Assembly (NCBI GenBank): GCA_027627225.1
Contig: CM051026.1
Coordinates: forward strand, 10,211,425-10,275,424
Direction of reading: 5' to 3'
Source of the DNA: Congeria kusceri
Taxonomy: Eukaryota; Mollusca; Bivalvia; Myida; Dreissenidae
Length of the DNA: 64,000 nt
Numbering within the stretch: the stretch's first letter is position 1; the number at the start of each line of letters is the position of its first letter. The notes beneath the pieces are model-generated. The model was not told the DNA's origin, did not search any database, and saw nothing but the letters and a program-made list of their open reading frames with translations. The position numbers were made by a program, and so were the translations under genes. Below, in pieces: positions 24,787 to 35,844 of the stretch.

Positions 24787-25488
24787 TATGGTGAGTCAAA
24801 AATTAACTTTAATTTAAACTTTAATTGCTTATTAAATTTTTTTGTTTTATAGGTGTTCATTTATACAAAACTTTCACAGAAATCTTCTATGAATATGACC
24901 AGCCTTTCAATGCTGCTATTTACAACGACTGTCATGATTTCAACGCACATTATCGCCGTATTCGACGAGCACGCGTATTGCCCTAATTTGAGGGAACATG
25001 TTTCTGCCCCCATAGACGAACGCATTGTTGCCGCTTTATTAACACCATTCGGTTGCACTCATCGGCGGACACACGGTTGCCTTCAATCGGCCGACACACG
25101 GCTGCTTTTATCGGCAGGCAAAATGTTGCGCTCATCGGCGGGCACATGGTTGTCTTCATCGGCGGACAAACGGTTGTCTTTATCGGCCGACACACGATTG
25201 CCTCCATCGGCCGACACGCGGGTAGCCTCATCGGCGGACAGGCGGGTAGCCTCATGGGCGATAACACGGTTGCCTTCGTCGGTCGACACACGGTCGCTCT
25301 CATCGTCGGACACGCGGTTGCTTTCATCGGCGGACACGCGGGTAGCCTCATCGGCGGAAACACGGTTGCCTTCATCGGTCGACACACGGTTACGCTCATC
25401 GGCCGACACGCGGTTGCCTTCATCGGTCGACACGCGGGTGCCCTCATCGGCGGAAAACGATGACCTTCATAGGCCGACACACGGTTGA
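24787..25488 (+). CDS. Putative two-exon secreted protein running into an octapeptide repeat (hypothetical)
   Basis: Not a recognised family. ATG at 24787-24789 is followed at once by GTGAGT, and TTTTTTTGTTTTATAG ends at 24852, suggesting a 63-bp GT-AG intron. The second exon continues in frame for about 211 codons. An internal Met (about 24892) begins a hydrophobic stretch (MTSLSMLLFTTTVMISTHII) that looks like a signal peptide, then DEHAYCPNLREHV. From about residue 70 the frame is an 8-residue tandem repeat around SADTRLPS, encoded by the 24-bp array. The array is also open on the minus strand, so coding is far from certain. If real, the last exon was overrun by the repeat. Confidence 0.3.
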
Positions 25489-25740
25489 GCTCATCGGCCG
25501 ACACTAGATTGCTTTTATCCGCCGACGCTCGATGACCTTCATCGGTCGACACACGGTGACCTTCATCGGCCGACGCACGGTTGCCTTCATCGGCGGACTC
25601 GCGGTTGCCTTCATCGGTCGACACGCGGTTGCCATCATTGGCGGAAACACGGTGACCTTCATAGGCCGACACACGGTTGCGCTCATCGGCGGACACACGG
25701 TTTCCTTCATCGGCGGACAAAAACGTCGCGTTCATCGACG
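25060..25740 (+). repeat. 24-bp tandem array
   Basis: About 28 units of 24 bp around TTCATCGGCCGACACACGGT plus TGCC, GC-rich compared with its surroundings. The unit is a multiple of three, so frames stay open on both strands as octapeptide repeats (SADTRLPS-type on plus, VSADEGNR-type on minus, frame 24983-25735). The core is shared with the 22-bp array at 19145. Confidence 0.92.
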
Positions 25741-26686
25741 GTAAATAAACATCTGTAAATCCAAATATTAATTTGTATTAACATGTTATTAATAGGTCAG
25801 TGCTTTTTTTCTTCACCTTTGGAAGAATGCTGGCACGGCCCTTCAGATGCGGAATTTGATGGCAAAACGGGGGATTTTTTAAGAAAAGCATTATTACATG
25901 TTCATGTTCTACTCCGTTATAAATCATTAATTGATTGTTTTGCTGCAAATGATAACTTAGACTATGCACTTATGATGAAAAATTAGCTGGGATTTTTAAC
26001 GATAATTCCTCTATCTTAGTCAATTTTTGTCCGATTTTTCAAAATAAAGCTTACATTCTGAGGGGGAATTTAAGGTAAATATGGGAGAAAAATATATACC
26101 TTTTAAGCAGGGGAATGGGGCATAATTTCGACCCCAAATAGGCCCTAAAAACACTGTAGTTGTACTCGTATTTATGTGTATCAGTGTAAATGATGTGTTG
26201 CAGGTTGTAAATGACTGAATATCTAAAAGGAAATGTAAGCTGTAACTACAAGGCGGTAAATATCATACATTTATGATTTTATAAAACCACCAGCATCATT
26301 TCCCTTCCCTGTTACATGAAGGGCCTTTAAGTCATTACGACTACTGAACAGTCCATATTTACTCACACTATTGCACAAAACAGAGTTTACTGTATGGCGA
26401 CATTAAATAGCTGAACTTATTTTTAGTGTGTAGAACTTTTCTTTTCAAATAAAATAATGTTGTTCATGTCGTTGTTGCTGCTTCTCGCATGATGATGATA
26501 GTGATGATGACGTGCAATTAATTACAATTTATAACATTACAATTTGCAATTATTACAAATTACCAATATCGCTTTTGCGTTTGTCTGGCAAAAATACTTC
26601 GTTAAACATTTTGAATCATTCATTGTTTTGCAGTATTCAATAACTGTGATATCAGAACGGTACCTGGTGGGCGGAGCCTAATATGC
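25741..26686. other. No gene seen
   Basis: AT-rich; only short frames. A small (GATGAT) patch lies at about 26488-26510. No feature supported. Confidence 0.5.
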
Positions 26687-26772
26687 AAGCTTCCGTGCAA
26701 TAAGTAGAGTGCGGTATATTAAAATTTAGTTTTAATTCATACGCTCGCTACTTATTGCACGGTAAGCTTGCA
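26687..26772. repeat. Hairpin with about 30-bp arms
   Basis: Left arm GCAAGCTTCCGTGCAATAAG with TAGAGTGCG, right arm CGCTCGCTACTTATTGCACG with GTAAGCTTGC; only about three mismatches, loop about 27 bases, AT-rich. It may be a small foldback element or the nucleus of a structured RNA. Confidence 0.6.
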
Positions 26773-29700
26773 CTGAATGGACACCTTGCGACAACGCAAA
26801 ATTTTGAATCGACACACATGCCAAGCATGTTAGACATCACGTGACGACTAGGAAACGCCCATAGGATCGGCATCGTGGAAAGTTGCGATGTGATAGGTGA
26901 ATGTGGAAAAAAAAAAACTTGTAGCAATATTTGACCTCAATATATTAATTATTTAACCTCACCCTGTGGGCTCGTTAAATAACATAGATATTTCGTTAAA
27001 AGTATGCTACAACTGTTACATAGCCTTCTCATTACAGAAGTCAACTTGCGAACAACACATATAACATACGATTATAAGAATAATGGCGGCGGTCCGGTGA
27101 CTATTCCTATAATCGTGATGCGATTGTAACTGAAGTGGCGCAGCTCGAACCTTTATTCTATATGAAGCTAAATAAGTCAACAAAATGATATTTTAACACA
27201 GCAAACCACCTCAGCAACAACAACACCAGCCCGAACAACTGGATAAAAAACCAATATCTGAGCACATTCAGCTACTTTTTCACGTGTTATTAGAAAAATT
27301 TAAAATTTAACGATTACAAGACGAAACGACACAATTTCAGGAAAAAGAGAGAAATTGCTTTAATAGCATCCTACGTGGAGTCGAGCGCTTTACATTGTTA
27401 TTTAATAAAAACCAAAACATAGGCATTAGATTATATCTGACGATAATCGAAGGAAGCATGGGTATTTTATCGACAGCCGATGGCGACAGCAATGATTCGT
27501 GATAAATTGCTCGCTACTGGAAGTGTAAGAGACCGCTGCAGACAAAATGCACGGGAAGCAGGGAATACTATTAGCACACTCGACAAGAGCCAGTGACGCA
27601 TCAGCGACAGACGGTTATGTGACAGACGGATACGTGAATATGGCCTGTGACGTAGAATTCCAAAATTTGCCTTCTTAGAAAATTATTGCTTCACTGTAAC
27701 CGGAAATGACGACAGATCGCGTGTACCGGGGTCAAGGTGAACAGTTTACCGGATGTCGAGTGTACGATGGTCTGGGCGGGTATTAATAATCAATACAATC
27801 ATGCATGTGTGGGGTGAGTCGGGAAGGCGTGTTCGATCAATGAGATAACAACTTGAGTGAACCGGAAGCAAACCATCTCTAAACACGGAACATCCTCACA
27901 CAGCGGTACCTACACACAATTTCTGCTTTTCTTTGACAATTGCGATATTCTTTAGGGACGGCAGTGTCCGGGGAAGTTAAAGGGGCATTATTCCAGTGCA
28001 TGTCTGGTGTGAGTTAGGAAGGCGTGTTGGATGATACGACAGCAGAACAACTTGCAAGAACCGCAAAACCGATACTGAACACCCTCGCAACGCGATGTAT
28101 CCAGATTTCAACGAATTTTGTCCGCAAGCAATTGAAAATTGAATACATTGAAGAAAAAAAATGTTTGAATTGCATTTATGCGACTGTTACAAGATTACTT
28201 GGGGACAACAGTGTCTCGGTGATATTGGTACAGTTAATGGGACATAATTCCAATTCAGTCGCGTTTATTAGTTGTTTGTTTCTCTACGAAACTCTCTACT
28301 CCTAAGTAGGGCGAACGTTGCAATAATGTCCATAGATTTTAGGAAACCACAAATTTAGTACAGTCAAATATACCGGTAGGTAGTTCAACTTGAAAATCGC
28401 GTTTATTTCGACAATAGACATATAAGGAATTCATCAGATCCATGTTATAATGTATACAAAACATGCAAAACGATATATTCCATTGTACGGACAATTTGTC
28501 AGACAAATAATAAAAAAATTACATCTACAGTTTTACAATTTGCAGTTTTTGAACTGCAAGTACATATAAATTTTGAATAATATATAAGTTAGTATTAGAA
28601 GAAAATAAATGACATACGGACAACATTATGGTGCACATGCTAAACCAGAATGACACAGCCTAATTAAGAAACTATATGAAGAACATGTGACAACTTTTGC
28701 AACTGCCTTTTGTCGTTTCGGGGAAAAGTCACGAGAACAAAATAATTATACATAAAATGCGTCAACTTTCTCTCCGAAAATTAACCTTTTAATTATGACA
28801 AATTCAATTACTGGATCAAAACTTAACCTTTTTAAACATGTATATTTGTATAACAGAATTGTATATCGGTATAAACTGGACATTCAACATATATCCTATT
28901 CAACCAAGAATATTGCAACATAGACTCACGAAATACCATTTAGTTATTTTTACCTTTTTTAATCTTTGCAAATAAATTTTGCGTAAATACACTATAAATT
29001 AATTGAGAAATATACGTTTGTGAAATCTTGTGAAATCTTTTTAAAAACTATCTACCTTTTACACCTTGCGTGTATTTCCTTTAACGATGTCCGACACGTC
29101 ATTTTATTGTAATTTGCAAGAACACGGCGGATATCAAATGCGTGTTATTATGATGTTATGTTATTTATTTTTAAACTTCAACATATAATTCACAACAAGA
29201 CATGTCAGGGTTAACGATTTCAAAATATTGCCACAGTCGTTACATTACATACATGAATTATAACAGTTTTACTAAAAATCTAAAAAATGTTCGCCCGATT
29301 TATCTGATACGTTTTTCATTCCTCTGTTATCGAGTAAGGTGTAAATAATATACAAACATGTTTCAGAAATGCTTTAGAAGATATACATTCCACAAGTAAA
29401 AATTATTGGAAAAACATTATGCACAAAAATAAAAATGAAATTCAATGTTTTTGGTGCTTTTTACGTTCGTTAGAATGTCCTCTGTTCTTGAAAAGTATGT
29501 TGGTTTTTTTATTAATCATATAATTTTCTTTCGTAATATTTGCAATTTAAATTTTCTTCATATCACCATTTAATGTTTAAATCTTGTAATGAAACACTAA
29601 ATAGTGTATATGGTCACGTGTGTAATTTTCATTATATTATGATTTGGATTTCTCCAGGTATTGCGCCTTTATAAATGTCCCCTATACAGAATATTAACGT

Positions 29701-30412
29701 GATTTTGGGTAACCGGCATTCTAGCGTTTTTTTCCGTTAGGAACGTTTTTTTTTTATAATTGCTCAACTATGGAATGCCCAACAACTATGGATATAATAT
29801 GATTATATTTTTATCATCTATACAATAGTATAATATTTGCTTTGCAATATCAGAACATATTTATGGATATTATTTTGATGGTATTATTAAGAACTTTTTT
29901 GAGGGGATGGGGAGGGGGTTTCCGACAAAAATGGACACATTATGTGTGATTCTGAATGCACATAGTGGCATGCTAAAGTAATAAACAAAACATTAAACAG
30001 AAGTATAAAGTAAAATGGGAAATACTTATTGAAAGGAATCATCACTTTTGTCTTCAGTTTAACAAATACTTAAAAATACGTTTTATTCCTAATCGATTTA
30101 AGCATCCGAAGTAATATTTGTTCGTACATTAGACAATAAACTTAAAACGTGAACACGTTAATACGCAGCTTGACATATGAACGCGACGTCGTGTTACGCT
30201 ACCAGGGACGAATAACGTGCGACTGGTCAGAGCTAATAAGGTTTTCTAATCAATATAATACATATGATAATGTTTACTACGCGCAAATAGACAATACCAG
30301 CCTAACACACAAGTCCATACTGACTGGAACCCTATTCATATAAAACTAAAACGAAACTTACCTTTGCTGGCTTCAACTTCCCGACAACAGCGCCGGCGCG
30401 TTGCACAGTCCA
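26773..30412. other. Long stretch without a recognised gene; diverged duplication 27790-28270
   Basis: Strings such as GGGAAGGCGTGTTCGAT (near 27820) and GGAAGGCGTGTTGGATGA (near 28017) begin two diverged copies of a roughly 200-bp segment, each continuing to a (C/G)AGTGTCYSGG motif and ATTCCA. The local base composition is less AT-rich at 27450-28030. A 93-codon frame at 28024-28305 lies in the second copy and matches nothing I know. 28300-30150 is AT-rich and empty. On the minus strand near 30360, CCAGCAAAG|GTAAGT would be a good splice donor, but no exon can be built. Confidence 0.4.
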
Positions 30413-30935
30413 CGTTCTTGTTTGCAGTTTAGTCCACAATCCACAAAATGTTCACAAATAATGATGGAAGAAATAAAGAAATATTCCCATATCGCCATTA
30501 CACCAAAACATTTCTGCACGAGTTTACAAAAGTTAATTCCACTATCGTTAATATTACAAGCTCTGTATTTATATTAAATGTCCTCGTTCACGTTCTTGTT
30601 TGCATTTTAGTCAACAATCCACAAAATGTTCACAAATAATGATGGAAAAACAAAGAAATATTCCCATATCGCCATTACACCAAAACATTTCTGCACGAGT
30701 TTACAAAAGTTAATTCCACTAGCGTTAATATTACAAGCTCTGTATTTATATTAAATGTCCTCGTTCACGTTCTTGTTTGCAGTTTAGTCCACAATCCTCA
30801 AAATGTTCACAAATAATGATGGAAAAAATATAGAAATATTCCCAAATCGCCATTACACCAAAATGAGTTTACAAAAGTTAATTCCACTAGCGTTAATATT
30901 ACAAGCTCTGTATTTATATTAAATGTCCTCGTTTT
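30413..30935 (+). repeat. Three tandem copies of a 178-bp unit
   Basis: Copies start at about 30413, 30591 and 30768 (landmark CGTTCTTGTTTGCA) and are nearly identical. The third lacks a short block around CATTTCTGCACG. Open frames in the first copy stop at different places in the others, so no gene is supported. Confidence 0.88.
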
Positions 30936-31329
30936 ACAGTCAGAATTACCCAAGACAGATACACTGTCCAAAATACTTTAATTCTTACCTACACTTGTGT
31001 GTTTACACTAGACAAGGCGTACATGAAACTACTGTACCGTTACTTAAACGATTGATTTCCTGTAAAAACTCAGGCATTCTAATACGGAGCTTTAGGTAAC
31101 TATGTAGTATGTAATCCCTATTAAAAAACTTTAAATGCGTTATGTAGTGGTTTTGGGTTATTTTGTATTAAATGCAATAAGGATTCCAGGGCCCATATTA
31201 ATATAAAATCATAAGTTATTGGTAACCTAAATTGAAGATAACTAAAAAAAAATTGTGTTTAAAACACTACGCTAGGAAACATGTACGTGCCAAATCCTAT
31301 ACAGTAACATAACGGTAAACAACGTGTAA

Positions 31330-31960
31330 CAACCAAGAGATACAACCACGCGTCACAACTTCTTAACACAACCATGCGTCACACCAACGTAACACAACAT
31401 CGCGTAATATTTACGTAAACCAACCACGCGTCACATCCACCCACGCGTCACATTACGCAACACAACCACATATACACGCACATCACAACCACGCGTCATA
31501 TCCACGCAACACAACCACGCGTCACATACACGCAACACAACCACGCGTCACATCCACGCAACACAACCAAGCGTCATATCCAGGCAACACAACCACGCAT
31601 CACAACAACGCGTCATATACACGCAACACAACCACGCGTCATATCCATGCAACTTAACCACGCGTCATATACACGCAACACAACTACGCGTCACAGACAG
31701 GCAACACAACCACGCGTCATAAACACGCAACACAACCACGCAACACAACCACGAGTCATATACAAGCAACACAACCACGCGTCTTATCCACGCAACACAA
31801 CCACGCGTCACATGCACGCAACACAACAACACGTCACAACCACGCGTCACATCCACACAACACACGTCAAGACAACGCGAAACACTGTCGCAAACGAACG
31901 CTGCGACACAACCACGCGAAATAACGTTGCGATACAACCACATAAAATAACATACAACGA
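31330..31960 (+). repeat. 26-bp minisatellite, locus 4
   Basis: About 24 units with 13-mers CGCAACACAACCA and CGCGTCACATCCA, a distinct sequence variant of the same two-part unit. Flanks are AT-rich and unannotated (30936-31329, 31961-32600). Confidence 0.92.
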
Positions 31961-32635
31961 TGAGAAACAATTGTACGACACAGCCATGCGATGCGAAATA
32001 ATCAAGTGTCTTAGTCACCTGAAATAACCAAATAATGAATGGTATGAAGTAACTAGCTGGTATGAAAATTCGAAATAACAACGAGACATAACAGTGTGCA
32101 AGTTAACTAGCATCGCACCGAAACAACGTGAAATGACTTTGTGTTTTGTGTTTGTTATGTGTTTTTGTTTTGTCCTGTGTATTGTTTTTTTGGAAATTGG
32201 TCACTTGCCATAAATAAAAGACCTCGGGCTGCTTAAAAGAGTTTTCACCTGCTGCCGAAACTGGAGTTTCGCTTTGTTTATATTAACAACACAACCATGT
32301 CGAGTGAAGCATATAGCAACCAACGATTGACCGGTATATGATCGGTATATGACGTGTGAAAATATACTCCACAGGTAATACGTGTTAAATGTTAACGTGC
32401 CAAAGTACATGTGTACAATAAAATTATAAGAGAAATAAAACTATTTACGGTAGTAACCAAACACTGCACTTGTATGATTTCTGTATGTGAACAATGTACA
32501 TGATTACCACAACAATAATAGTTTGGTTCAACATCTAACACTAGGAAGTAATGTGTACATGCAATGTGTTTATCTTCGTACAGTCACTACAAAAGTACGG
32601 AATTCCGTTACGGCCTTTGCCTGTGCATACAAATA

Positions 32636-32990
32636 ATTTGAAACGCAAAAACACGAAATCCAGAGGACGATAAAGCAAAACCACGATGGCAAAAACCCGA
32701 AAGTGCGATGACAAATACGCGAAATCACGAAAGAACGATATGGAAAAAGAGAAAACACGATAATTAAAACGCAAAAACGCGATGACGAAAACAAGACCAT
32801 TAAAATGCGAAGTAATTTTGCGTTTTCGTCATCGTGTTTTCACGTTTCCTTAATCATGTTTTCGCGTTTCGTCATCATACTTTCGGGATTTCATGTTTTC
32901 GTCATCGTGTTTTCGCCATCACGCTTTCGCGATTTTATGTTTTCGCGTATTCGCACTTTTGCCTCCTGGTACGCATGCGCAATATACAGT
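32636..32990. repeat. Head-to-head tandem foldback, CGAAAACACGATGACGAAAA motif
   Basis: The left arm (32636-32805) is a degenerate tandem of CGAAAACACGATGACGAAAA-like units; the right arm (32815-32990) is the same tandem in inverted orientation, meeting near 32808. The right edge carries GCCTCCTGGTACGCATGCGC. Open frames on both strands (Phe/Ser/Arg-rich) come from this structure. Confidence 0.75.
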
Positions 32991-33764
32991 ACGGCAAAAA
33001 CCAAAGATATCACTTATGTGACATTTCATTTTGTTGGATGCTTCGGTTCCACAACCACGTGGAAGAAGAATTACTGTATTTCGTGTTTTCGCGTTTCCGA
33101 TTCTTTCATTCAATATTACGATGGTCCTACAGAAATCCGTACAAAAGCGTCCTATAACGCAGCATCTAATCCTACATGTTCGTGTTCCGGATAAATGATG
33201 TACGCGACGTGACGAGTTCGAATTCTACGCATGTTTGGCCTCAATATTACACTGACTCCAAGAAGAAAAGCTCTGCGTACATCTTCATTATAAGTTACAC
33301 ACGAACATGCAAATTATAGGCTAATTGCATTTATTTTGTAGTGTTGTTACTCTGACTCTGTTTTCAGCATTCAATTCCGTTTTACGTGTAAAATGTAAAC
33401 CCGTAAACTGTAGTTATATTTAGCGACAAAAATACAGAGAAATAACAAACACGACATGACGGTGCTTTCAGGCATGACGTTAGCTGAAGTTGCGCGCCAA
33501 CTTCAAGGCTTTTTGAAAACTTCAAACGAAGCTGTTTCGGTCATGCTTATTTTTAAGTAAGTTTAAGTTTATCATCACATGGTACAATTTTACAGCATGA
33601 ACTTGCGAATTTACAATCCAGACAGTAACATTTGTGTTGTTAACATTGAGTCAGTTACAAGTTACAGTTGCATAACATACAAAAACAGGTGTAGAGGCTA
33701 TCGTTTTGGTAATGGCCAGCATCAATCAATGTCATTAAAGTCATCCACGTTTAAACGCTACTAT
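32991..33764. other. No gene seen
   Basis: AT-rich, short frames only. Nothing supported. Confidence 0.45.
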
Positions 33765-33767
33765 ACT

Positions 33768-33990
33768 TCTCCATCATCATCATCGTCGTCATTGTTATCA
33801 TCGTCATAATACCAGCAATCATCTTCGTTTTCTTCGTCATCGTCATCATCATCGGCATATAATCGTCATTGTTATTAACATCATCAGCATCTTCGTTGTT
33901 GTCGCAGCAATCATGTTGGTCGTCGTCACTGTCATCATCATCGTCGTTTTCACCATGATCGTCATCATTGTAATGGTCATTTACTGAGCG
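33768..33990 (+). repeat. (CAT/CGT) trinucleotide microsatellite
   Basis: Imperfect CATCATCGTCGT-type repeats over about 220 bp, continuing the short frame 33579-33809 as a poly-serine artefact. Confidence 0.85.
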
Positions 33991-34000
33991 ATGCTTGAGC

Positions 34001-34254
34001 CCTGCCTAGGCCAAAAAAAAGTTCCGTTTCTGGTCTCCTGCCCCAAAAATAAGGGTCGGTAGGTAAAGATTTTTTTAAATTTTATTTTAATTTTTTTATG
34101 ATGGAAGATTTGGTTTGTATTGTACACGGTAACAGTTTTTGTTCAGTCTTTATTATTTTGGACCAAAAATATGTAGGGTCGGCAGCAAAAGTAAAGGGTC
34201 AGTCGGGAGACCAGAAACGGGACTATTTTGTGGGGGGGCCCTACAGCCAGGCAC
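34001..34254. mobile_element. MITE-like element with inverted GTTTCTGGTCTCC ends
   Basis: Left part AAAGTTCCGTTTCTGGTCTCC and right part GGGAGACCAGAAACGGGACT are inverted repeats, with outer GCCCTGCCTAGGCC and GGGGGGGCCCTACAGCCAGGC. Inside, GGGTCGG-containing segments are directly repeated. No coding region; target duplication not resolved. Confidence 0.55.
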
Positions 34255-34407
34255 GGCGAATAAAATGCTTACTGCATTTTGTATGCTGCTGTGTTATCAG
34301 TTCGTCTAACATATTCAGACTGAATAAGCGTGTCAAAAATCAATCCCTGCTGTGTCTTGCATAAACCATCCCTCTAACGGTCCAGAATATTACATAAGAA
34401 TATTACA

Positions 34408-34560
34408 ATCATCATCATCATTAACAACATCAACATCATCATCATCAATAAATCATTATCATCATCCCAATAATCATCAACATTGTTATCATCATCATAG
34501 TTGCAAGCATCATTATTATCATCATCAGCAGCAGCAACACCATCGACATCATTGTAAGCA
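34408..34560 (+). repeat. (ATC)n microsatellite
   Basis: Imperfect CATCAT repeats with interspersed AACA and CAG; open frames rich in His (plus) and Met (minus) are artefacts. Confidence 0.85.
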
Positions 34561-34862
34561 TCATGGTATACTTAAGGCCGTGGTATAGTTCATAACCTGA
34601 TATGTACACATTATGATGCCAACTAAATTCGGTATTGCTTAACACGCGGGATTTTTAAACGGTGCATAAAATATAATTTGCAAATAAACACTTAATAAAT
34701 AAGCATTAGCAAATAATGTCTAGTGACTAGTAACACATTTTCTATGAAGCACAATAATTATTTTTTATCTGATAAGAACATTAAAAAGGCAAACATTTGA
34801 AATATGATGGGTCGCTTATTGCTTTATAACCTGGTATGGTATTTATCAAGACTATTAGTAAA

Positions 34863-35844
34863 CAAGAGAGCCATGATGGCCCTAGGTCGCTCACCTGAGT
34901 TTAAGGCATCATCATGGCTAATAACAAGAGTGCAAAATGGCACTAAACCCCTTACTGGAGTATACAAATCTGGGCCTTGCAGGTTCAGAAGTTTTTTTAG
35001 TCTATATAAACCATGTGACCCACAGGTTGTGGCCACTTTCAACCCCAGGGGCATCACTTGAACAATCTTAGTAGAGGACCACTATACAATGTTACATACC
35101 AAATATGAAACCTCTAGTCCTTGCAATTTCAGAGGAGAAGATTTTAAAAGTCATTTTGCTATTCAAGTCTATATAAACCATGTGAGCCACAGGGTGTGGC
35201 CACTTCTGACCCCAGGGACATCATTTAAACAATCTTTGTAGAGGACCACTACACAATTGTACATACCAAATATGAAACCTCTGGGCCTTGCGGATTTTTG
35301 AGGAGATTATTTTAGTCATTTTGTTATTCAAGTCTATATATAAATCATGAGAGCCCCGGGGTGTGGCCAGTTTTGACCCCAGGGGCATCATTTGAACAAT
35401 ATTTGTCGAGGACCACTATACAAATATTAAATACCAAATATGAAACCTCTGGGCCTTGCGGTTTCAGAGGAGAAGATTTTTAAAGTAAATTTGCTATTCA
35501 ATTCTACATAAACCATGTGACCCCCAGGGTGTGACCAGTTTTGACCCCAGGGGTATCATTTGAACAATCTTTGTAGAGGACCACTATAAAATGTTACATA
35601 CTAAATATGAAACCTCTAAGCCTTCTGGTTTCGGAGAAGATTTAGCTTTGGTGACCTACATATGCAGCGGACCGGAACCATTTGAACAATTTTGAAAGAG
35701 TGTCACCCAAGGATCATTCCTGTAAAGTTTGTTGAAAATCTGCCCAGTGGTTTAGGAGATGTTGTTTGAATGAAAATCATGACACGACGGACGAAAGGCG
35801 ACCCTAAAAGCTCACCATGAGCATGTTGTGCTCAGGTGAACTAA
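34863..35844 (+). mobile_element. Pearl-like element, third copy
   Basis: Same ends as 6932-10220 (GGCCCTAGGTCGCTCACC on the left, TTGTGCTCAGGTGAACTAA on the right) with about four core units near 165 bp, each with ACCATGTGA, GACCCCAGGG and TTGTAGAGGACCACTA. The last unit joins a GATCATTCCTGTAAAG tail and an ACGACGGACGAAAGG segment. Non-coding. Confidence 0.75.

Noticed and set aside
24983..25735. 250-codon minus-strand octapeptide frame (VSADEGNR type)
   Set aside because: Fully contained in the 24-bp array, which is also open on the plus strand; no start context, splice sites or unique domain was seen on this strand.
28024..28305. 93-codon frame as a gene
   Set aside because: In one half of a diverged duplication whose other half is not open, and no family recognised; kept only as an unexplained region.
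32541..33194. Phe/Ser/Arg-rich frames on both strands
   Set aside because: They translate the inverted tandem repeat at 32636-32990.
33768..34560. His-, Ser- or Met-rich short proteins
   Set aside because: Trinucleotide microsatellites.
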